From contig CAJTZI010000063.1 in the NCBI GenBank assembly GCA_910584075.1, positions 1 through 9,717 of the forward strand: a stretch of 9,717 nucleotides of DNA, written 5' to 3'. The notes under the pieces are model-generated. The model saw only the letters and a program-made list of their open reading frames with translations. It was not told the DNA's origin and did no database searches. A program made the position numbers and the translations under genes. The DNA is from an uncultured Oscillibacter sp. Lineage in GTDB: Bacteria > Bacillota > Clostridia > Oscillospirales > Oscillospiraceae. Each line of letters begins with the position of its first letter. Position 1 is the stretch's first letter. Below are positions 1 to 5,448 of the stretch, piece by piece.

Positions 1-1875
1 CAGCTTCCGGCGGGAGGCCGGGAGGGCGCACAGGGCGCTCACGGCCAGCAGCGCCGCAGCCGCCGCAGCCGCGCACAGCGCCAGGACCTCCGGGCGCAGC
101 GCCACCCGGCTGGCTAGAACCCGGTTGGTAACGAAGTCGTACAGCGCTGCGCCCAGCAGGCCGCCCAGCGCCGCCGAGCCGGCGGCCAGCAGGGCAAGGG
201 CCGCCGTCAGCTCCCGCCAGACCCGGCCGGGCTCCACGCCCATCAGGCGCATGCCACGCACCGCCGGGGCCATCCGGCGCAGGCTCAGGAACACAAACAG
301 CGCCGCCGCCAGCGCAAACGCCGCCGCCCCCAGCGCCACCAGACGCCGGGCATTGGCGGTCATCACCGCGTAGGTGTCCTCCAGGGCACTGTACTGCTGG
401 TCGAAGTATTCAAACATGCCGCCGAAGCCCAGGGAGGCAAGGTAGTCCTCAAATTCCTCCGCCCTGCCGTTTTCCAGAATGAGAGAATACAGCAGAGACA
501 TGTTGGGATTCTCATACCGGGAACTGTTGGGCACAGAGCTTTTGGGCACAAAAATGGTGTCCCCCTGGAAGCTGTGCTGTCCATACTCAAACTCCGGGGC
601 CGTATAGATCCCGATAATTTCATAGTCCTTCTGCACGCCCAGCCGGGCCTCCGGCATGCAGGGACCGTGGATTAAAACCTCCTCATCTGATTCCTGTACT
701 GCCCACCGGGATTTCAACTCGTTCTGGTAGAAATCCAGATGGATGGTATCGCCCACAGAGAGGCCGTTCTTCTGCGCGTAGGCGGCGCCGACCAGGCAGA
801 CCTCGTCCCCGTTCGCGTACTCCTCCGCCGTAAATCGCCGCCCCTCAAGCAGGGAGGCGGCGCCGGTGTTGAACTGGTAAAGGCTGTCCACATTGTCCGT
901 CAGCACAACGGCGGCACTCTCGTAGTTGAGCTCGCAGAGGGGTATCAGCGTCTCCTGCCAGATTTTTCCTTCCTCTGTGCGCAGAAAATCCCGCCAGTCG
1001 CCGGTGTATTCCGCGTAGAAGGGGAAGGAATCCTCCTCCAGGAGGTGATAGTGCTCCGCCTCCTCCGTTCCCCAGCTGGCCTCGATTTCCCGCCAGTAAA
1101 AAAGCATGTTCCCCGTGCGGGGCGGGGCCGTCCCGTTGTCCCCCATCAGGTCCACCGTGAGAGAACCATATTCGGGGAGATAGGGCTCCCAGCCATCGGG
1201 GTATTGAAGCGCCCCAGGACCGTCAAAAACGCCAAACAGCAGGTATGTTTTTCCAATCTCAAAGGGAATGCTTTTGTCGGCGGTGTAGATTTGGGTGGAA
1301 AGGGAAATCTCTTTCAGCTCCGGCAGCTCCCTGTATGCGGGATGGCGGCAGACCAGCTCCTCCACGGAAAAATTAGCATCGTAGGAACAGTTCTGATACT
1401 TTACATTCACGATGGTTCCGTCTTCCAGGCTTCTCCTGCCGTCTATGGAACGTGAACTGTCTCGTACCGACGTACACTTTGCTGCCACAACCGCCATGGC
1501 GGCTCCATAGACGTCAAAATCTGATTCCCGGTATTCCCCAACGTCATAGCAGGACAGGGTTCCGCACCCGGCCACATGGGCTGTCAGAAACCCGCGGAGG
1601 TCCTCTGCCAGCAAGCCCGGATACTTACGCTCCTGCCGGGTCAGCGGGGTCGGGTCACCAGACCCTTCTTCCCAAAAAATTAATTGCTTGAAATTCTCGG
1701 GACTGCTAGGGACAGCAATCGTCGTATACTGCTCCCCCACCCGTTCCAGCTGGGCGCGGGTATCACACCAAGCGCAAATGCCGATGGATAGAAGGGCAAT
1801 AGCAGCGGCCATGAACAGGACTGTTAAAGCTGTAAACATTTTACTGCGAAATAGTTTCTTTGCCAATATGTTCAT
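1..1875 (-). CDS. FtsX/MacB-family ABC transporter permease (partial, C-terminus off window)
   Basis: The frame is open for 625 codons from ATG 1875 to the window edge; the stop lies beyond base 1. Start choice: GAAAGGGG sits 8 bases before the ATG. Residues about 13-34 form the first membrane segment. A large, mostly hydrophilic extracytoplasmic domain follows (about 35-508, MacB_PCD-like position). Three hydrophobic segments come after it at about 512-532, 556-578 and 597-618. The cytoplasmic link between the first two (RGMRLMGVEPGRVWREL, 540-556) matches the MG-containing coupling loop typical of FtsX permeases. One membrane segment, a big ectodomain, then three segments is the MacB-type plan. 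Family members work with a separate ATPase to export or mechanically release lipids, peptides or antimicrobials. No ATPase is visible, so it is probably encoded downstream, off the left edge. The visible protein ends at LPASRRKL just after the last membrane segment, so little is probably missing. The substrate cannot be inferred. Permease class is confident; function is not. Confidence 0.88.
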   Translation of the reverse strand, partial: MNILAKKLFRSKMFTALTVLFMAAAIALLSIGICAWCDTRAQLERVGEQYTTIAVPSSPENFKQLIFWEEGSGDPTPLTRQERKYPGLLAEDLRGFLTAHVAGCGTLSCYDVGEYRESDFDVYGAAMAVVAAKCTSVRDSSRSIDGRRSLEDGTIVNVKYQNCSYDANFSVEELVCRHPAYRELPELKEISLSTQIYTADKSIPFEIGKTYLLFGVFDGPGALQYPDGWEPYLPEYGSLTVDLMGDNGTAPPRTGNMLFYWREIEASWGTEEAEHYHLLEEDSFPFYAEYTGDWRDFLRTEEGKIWQETLIPLCELNYESAAVVLTDNVDSLYQFNTGAASLLEGRRFTAEEYANGDEVCLVGAAYAQKNGLSVGDTIHLDFYQNELKSRWAVQESDEEVLIHGPCMPEARLGVQKDYEIIGIYTAPEFEYGQHSFQGDTIFVPKSSVPNSSRYENPNMSLLYSLILENGRAEEFEDYLASLGFGGMFEYFDQQYSALEDTYAVMTANARRLVALGAAAFALAAALFVFLSLRRMAPAVRGMRLMGVEPGRVWRELTAALALLAAGSAALGGLLGAALYDFVTNRVLASRVALRPEVLALCAAAAAAALLAVSALCALPASRRKL

Positions 1876-1893
1876 GATACATGCCCCTTTCTA

Positions 1894-1924
1894 CGGCCGG
1901 CCGGCACATTGTGCCGGCCGGTCG
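1894..1924 (-). other. GC-rich perfect hairpin between cysteine-rich gene and permease
   Basis: Bases 1897-1907 pair perfectly with 1911-1921 (arm CCGGCCGGCAC, loop ATT). The stem extends by one G-T and two more pairs to 1894/1924. It lies in the 60-base gap between two minus-strand genes and ends 3 bases before the permease Shine-Dalgarno sequence. No T tract follows on the minus strand, so it is not a standard intrinsic terminator. It could be an RNA stabiliser, a processing site, a partial terminator that lowers permease expression, or a protein-binding palindrome. Confidence 0.6.
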
Positions 1925-1935
1925 CAAGCTAAAAT

Positions 1936-2349
1936 TTATTTCTTTACAGTCTCGGGGGGCACGACACAGGGCAGGGCGGTGCAGGAACCAGAGTGGGGCG
2001 CTTTGGGGCACCTGTGGAGCTCACTGAAGCCGTGGTTGCATCTGGAGCAGTTACGCCACCAAGTCTGCATAGAGCCGTTGCAAGACGAGCTGTAAACCGC
2101 TCCCCCCACGTGCTCGCTGCCCAGGGACACAGTCCCCTTTATAAATTTCTGGCCGCAGTTTTTGCAGGTCCACGTTACCTCGTACTCCGCCTCGCACTGA
2201 CTGCTGGAATAATACCGGTAGCCCGACACCTGCCTGAGGGTCTGGTGATGCGCCTCGTGCACACAGGCCGCCAGCGCCGTGATCCCCATCGCCATCGCCA
2301 GCACCATCGCCAGCACCAGGCACAGACCTCTCTTCAACGTCTTTTTCAT
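1936..2349 (-). CDS. Small secreted cysteine-rich protein with duplicated CxxC (zinc-ribbon-like) module
   Basis: The protein has 137 residues. Start choice: AAAGGAG (2356-2362 on the minus strand) lies 6 bases before the ATG. Residues 1-28 are a signal peptide with basic residues K2, K3, K6 and R7 followed by a hydrophobic stretch. It ends LAAC (26-29), which fits a lipobox, so lipidation at Cys29 is possible; cleavage by signal peptidase I after ALA is the alternative. The mature part has ten cysteines (29, 52, 62, 65, 90, 101, 104, 114, 123, 128). Two similar blocks are visible: YSSSQC..WTCKNCGQKF (about 47-69) and YSSSC..WWRNCSRCNHGF (about 86-108). Each has Ser-Ser-Ser, a lone Cys, a Trp, then CxxC and an aromatic residue. 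This suggests two metal-binding knuckles or disulfide modules outside the membrane. I do not recognise a named family. It is co-directional with the permease 60 bases downstream and may be co-transcribed with it. Role unknown. Confidence 0.82.
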   Translation of the reverse strand: MKKTLKRGLCLVLAMVLAMAMGITALAACVHEAHHQTLRQVSGYRYYSSSQCEAEYEVTWTCKNCGQKFIKGTVSLGSEHVGGAVYSSSCNGSMQTWWRNCSRCNHGFSELHRCPKAPHSGSCTALPCVVPPETVKK

Positions 2350-2419
2350 GCTGCGCTCCTTTCATCGTTCGATTTACTGCATGTTACTGCCGGAACATTG
2401 CCGGCGCCGGAGGTCTAGG

Positions 2420-2457
2420 CTGCCCGCATAAGCACCACCTGCTTCCCTGACGGGCAG
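2420..2457 (-). promoter_or_regulatory. Bulged hairpin in the leader of the cysteine-rich gene
   Basis: Bases 2420-2426 (CTGCCCG) pair perfectly with 2451-2457. Inside, 2430-2434 (AAGCA) pairs with 2440-2444 around a 5-base loop. The two stems are separated by an asymmetric 3/6 internal loop. The element lies in the predicted 5' leader, about 70-110 bases before the start codon. A 10-base palindrome (CCGGCGCCGG, 2401-2410) sits beside it. It matches no riboswitch class I can recognise, and chance folding in GC-rich DNA is possible. Confidence 0.35.
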
Positions 2458-2503
2458 GGGACGAGTGGAACGGGGAGTATTCTGCAAATGGCGGCAGGGT
2501 ACG

Positions 2504-2537
2504 AAAAAACCCCTAAAACCATGGAATTTCAGGGGTT
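2504..2537 (-). terminator. Intrinsic terminator just downstream of a promoter (attenuator or end of a short RNA)
   Basis: Read on the minus strand, the sequence AACCCCTGAAATT folds onto GGTTTTAGGGGTT with a CCAU loop. That gives 13 pairs including three G-U wobbles. The 3' arm runs into six T residues (2509 down to 2504). This is a textbook intrinsic terminator for minus-strand transcription. It sits about 25 bases after the predicted start of the promoter at 2567-2595. It therefore either ends a short RNA of roughly 55 nt or attenuates transcription into the cysteine-rich gene 155 bases further on. It could also act as a second stop for read-through from the kinase operon. Confidence 0.75.
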
Positions 2538-2566
2538 CTCCGGTGTCGGCGGGTGAAGTTACGTCT

Positions 2567-2595
2567 ATTATACACGAACGAGGCGCGAATTGCAA
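2567..2595 (-). promoter_or_regulatory. Sigma-A promoter reading toward the cysteine-rich gene
   Basis: On the minus strand there is a perfect -10 TATAAT (2572-2567) and a -35 TTGCAA (2595-2590, four of six consensus bases). The spacer is 17 bases, the optimal length. Transcription would start near 2560. The next gene in this direction begins at 2349, giving a leader of about 210 nt. The surrounding stretch is locally AT-rich in an otherwise GC-rich window, which supports a real promoter. Confidence 0.72.
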
Positions 2596-2747
2596 GAAAA
2601 AATTCCCATATGGGAGACATTTGTTTACAGACTGGAGCCAGGGGCCGGGAATGGAGCATTGCAGGTTTCCGCTGTCGTGGAAAGCAGTCTCCGATCTGCT
2701 CCTATTGTCTCTCTTCTATGTTCGTTCTTTTATCACAAGCCATAACA

Positions 2748-2787
2748 AAATCCGAACCGCTCCCTTGTCGGAAACAGGTTCGGATTT
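2748..2787 (-). terminator. Hairpin terminator after the kinase operon
   Basis: Bases 2748-2758 (AAATCCGAACC) pair perfectly over 11 bp with 2777-2787, with an 18-base loop. The hairpin starts 20 bases beyond the stop codon of the membrane kinase. On the minus strand the 3' arm ends ATTTTGTT, a short U tract. The plus-strand side is also T-rich (TTTGTTGTTTA), so it may work in both directions. The stretch 2596-2747 between this hairpin and the next promoter shows no gene. Confidence 0.62.
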
Positions 2788-2806
2788 GTTGTTTATCGGG
2801 ACTCGC

Positions 2807-5380
2807 TCATTGTCTCATATATTTCTTCAATTTACACGCGACGGCCTGAATGTCAATCGGCTTTGCCAGATGGTCGTTCATGCCGCACTCCAAACACCGC
2901 TGCATATCCTCCGCAAACGCGTCGGCAGTCATGGCGATAATGGGAATATCCGCGTCCTCCCGCTCCAGCGCCCGGATGGCCGCGGTGGCCTCGTAGCCGT
3001 CCATCACGGGCATGCGCACATCCATCAGAATCGCGTCGTAATACCCCACCGGAGACTCCTCCAATTTTGCGACGCAGTCCCGCCCGTTCTCAACCCAGTC
3101 CAGCTCCATTTCAAGAACAGAGAGCATCGCCCTCGCCACTTCCCAGTTGAGCTCGTTATCCTCCGCCAGCAAAATACGCTTCCCCCGCAGCACCGGATCA
3201 ACCGCCTTGTCAGCGCCGGCGGCCTCCATGACGCCGGTACCGGCAAACGCGCTCAGCGCGTCGACCAGCGTGGACCTGAACAGCGGCTTGGAGATGAAGC
3301 CGGAAACCCCCGCTTCTCCGGCCTCGTCCGCCGCCTCGCTCCCGTCGCAGGCCATGAGCAGCGCCGCCGGACCGTCCTCCCCCCAGTTTGAGCGAATGGC
3401 ACGGGCGGCCTCGATCCCGGTCATGTCCGGCAGCTGCCGCCCCAAAAGGACCAGCTGGCAGGGGACGTCCGCCATCCGCTCCATCGCCTGCGCGGCGCTT
3501 GCGCACCACTCGGAGCGGATGCCGATGGATTCCAGCAGGCGCACCGTATTGACGCACAGCCGCTCATCGCTGTCAACCACCAGTATATGCCAGTCCGGAA
3601 ACGCCGTATCCGGCTTCCGCTCCGCCGCCCGCTCCAGGTCGAGCACAACGTGGAACTCGCTGCCCTGGCCCTGCTCGCTGCGGACAGAGATGTCGCCGCC
3701 CATCGCGTCCACAATATACTTGGTGATCGTCATCCCCAGCCCGGAACCCTCCGTTTTCTGCACCCGGGTGTTGTCCTCTCTGCTGAAGGATTCAAATATG
3801 ACCTTTTGGTACTCCTTCGACATGCCGATTCCCGTATCGCTTACCAGGAAATGGGTGCGGACAAAGGAGGGCGTCTCCGGAAGCGCCTCCTGATACACCA
3901 CCGCCTGAATCGAGCCGTTTTCCGGCGTAAATTTGGCGGCGTTGCCCAGCAGGTTGATCAGCACCTGGTTCAGCCGCACGCCGTCACAGTACACATCCTC
4001 CGAAAGAATGTCGTAGGCGGCCGCGTCGAACCGCTGATGCTTTGCCTTGACCTGGGGCTGCATGATATTGACAATGCAGTCCATCGCCTCTCGCAGTGAC
4101 ACCGCCTCAACATTCAGCGCCATTTTGCCGCTCTCAATTTTGGATATATCCAGCACGTCGTTGATCAGCCCCAGCAGGTGATTGCTCGACAGCGCAATTT
4201 TGCGCAGATAATCCTGCACCTGCCCCGGATGATCCGCCTGGTTCATGGCCAGGGACGTCATCCCGATGATGGCGTTCATAGGCGTGCGTATGTCGTGGCT
4301 CATGCTGGAGAGAAAGTCCTGCTTGGCCATGTTGGCCTGCTCCGCCTCCTTCCGCGCCCGCTCCGCGTCCTGCCGGGCCCGGTCCATCTCCGCGTTCATG
4401 CGCTTGAGCTCGGACATCTGGCTTCTGAACAGCCGCAAGTACTGCACGAACAGGCAGAGGAGCATGGCGATGATGGCAAAAGAGGCGGCGTAGACAATGG
4501 TCAGCCAGTGACCGCCCATCCCCGCGATGGCGTCGTCCAGCGCGTCAAAGGGGAGGACCGTCACCAAGTACCAATCGCAGTAGGGGAGGCCGGTGCAGTA
4601 CAGGTGGCGGCGCGACGCGCCGCTGCGCAGAATAACGGAATACTCCTCGTTCGCGTCCATGGCCGCCGTCAGCTGCTCTATGTAGGAAGCGGCCTCCTCG
4701 TCCTGGCCCTCAAAGATGCTGTAGAGCCTGTCAAAGTAATTTGTGTGGGCGTCCTTCTCGTTTCCGACAACGTAGCTGCCGTCCTTTCGTATGACAAACG
4801 AGTAGCTCAGGGAGTCGTCCGAATCGAGGAAGAGGACCTCCCCCATGTATTGGGTGGAGAGCCCCACGACCATGGCAAGGCTGCTGCCGCCGTCGGACAT
4901 GGGATACTCGCAGGGGACGCCGAACAAAATCACGCCGTTCCCGCTGCCGTCGGCAGCGGAGGCCGTCCTGCGCTCCCCGCTCCGCAGGCTCTCCAAAAAC
5001 GGCTCGGGGTGCTTGAGCTCCACGGGATCGCCATACACCATTTCAATGCCGCCGTCGGGCGAATACAGGGCGGCGCACAGAAAGTGCCTCGCCCTTGCGC
5101 CGTATTCGATCTCCTCCCGGGAGCCATAGCTGGAATTTCCGTCGCCCGCCGCGATATGCGCGATGGATTCCGCCATCGTCAGGCGGAGCTCAATGATCGT
5201 TTCAAAGTGCAGCGACACCTGCTCGTTCATTCCGGCCATATAAGCGGTCCCAATGTCTTCAATCGTGTCTTCGCTCATATTGTGAATGGATATTCCAAGA
5301 AAGGAAAACACAAAAATAGTAAAACAAATAATCACCGCTATGCTGATTTTAAAAGCACGCGGCAAAGCCTTGCCTTTCAT
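2807..5380 (-). CDS. Membrane hybrid sensor histidine kinase, dCache-like sensor, two C-terminal receivers (first degenerate)
   Basis: The protein has 857 residues. A membrane segment at about 11-32 and another at about 293-313 flank an extracytoplasmic domain of some 260 residues. Its size and the YSFVIRKDGSYVVGN block fit a double Cache (dCache_1) small-ligand sensor. A charged coiled-coil-like linker (about 318-355) leads to the HisKA box SHDIRTPMNAI with phospho-acceptor His362. The ATPase domain follows, with N-box Asn480 (LLGNAAKF), DTGIGM (515-520) and GSGLGM (545-550). Receiver 1 (about 597-712) has VVDSDE and GRQLPDM, with Gly647 where the phosphorylated Asp belongs. Receiver 2 (about 735-855) is complete: AEDNE, Asp787 in LMDVRMP, Thr818, Lys840. 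The kinase should phosphorylate itself at His362 and pass the group to Asp787. There is no HPt or DNA-binding output domain, so onward transfer needs a separate protein. It lies 68 bases after the soluble kinase gene and is probably co-transcribed. A GGAG sits 10 bases before the ATG, slightly far. The ligand is unknown. Confidence 0.93.
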   Translation of the reverse strand: MKGKALPRAFKISIAVIICFTIFVFSFLGISIHNMSEDTIEDIGTAYMAGMNEQVSLHFETIIELRLTMAESIAHIAAGDGNSSYGSREEIEYGARARHFLCAALYSPDGGIEMVYGDPVELKHPEPFLESLRSGERRTASAADGSGNGVILFGVPCEYPMSDGGSSLAMVVGLSTQYMGEVLFLDSDDSLSYSFVIRKDGSYVVGNEKDAHTNYFDRLYSIFEGQDEEAASYIEQLTAAMDANEEYSVILRSGASRRHLYCTGLPYCDWYLVTVLPFDALDDAIAGMGGHWLTIVYAASFAIIAMLLCLFVQYLRLFRSQMSELKRMNAEMDRARQDAERARKEAEQANMAKQDFLSSMSHDIRTPMNAIIGMTSLAMNQADHPGQVQDYLRKIALSSNHLLGLINDVLDISKIESGKMALNVEAVSLREAMDCIVNIMQPQVKAKHQRFDAAAYDILSEDVYCDGVRLNQVLINLLGNAAKFTPENGSIQAVVYQEALPETPSFVRTHFLVSDTGIGMSKEYQKVIFESFSREDNTRVQKTEGSGLGMTITKYIVDAMGGDISVRSEQGQGSEFHVVLDLERAAERKPDTAFPDWHILVVDSDERLCVNTVRLLESIGIRSEWCASAAQAMERMADVPCQLVLLGRQLPDMTGIEAARAIRSNWGEDGPAALLMACDGSEAADEAGEAGVSGFISKPLFRSTLVDALSAFAGTGVMEAAGADKAVDPVLRGKRILLAEDNELNWEVARAMLSVLEMELDWVENGRDCVAKLEESPVGYYDAILMDVRMPVMDGYEATAAIRALEREDADIPIIAMTADAFAEDMQRCLECGMNDHLAKPIDIQAVACKLKKYMRQ

Positions 5381-5448
5381 ATTTTTCCATCTCCACAGTT
5401 TTCAGCATGTAAGTTGTCTGGCTGCCCAACATCCGTTTACCGGCTCTG

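Noticed and set aside
363..623. Frameshift in the permease gene suggested by a separate short minus-strand frame
   Set aside because: Codon-by-codon reading shows the main frame open and sensible through this region (TAPEFEYGQHSF), so the short frame is a shadow.
739..1455. A 238-codon plus-strand frame over the permease
   Set aside because: It is antisense to the permease ectodomain, which is continuously open on the minus strand and has a good start and topology.
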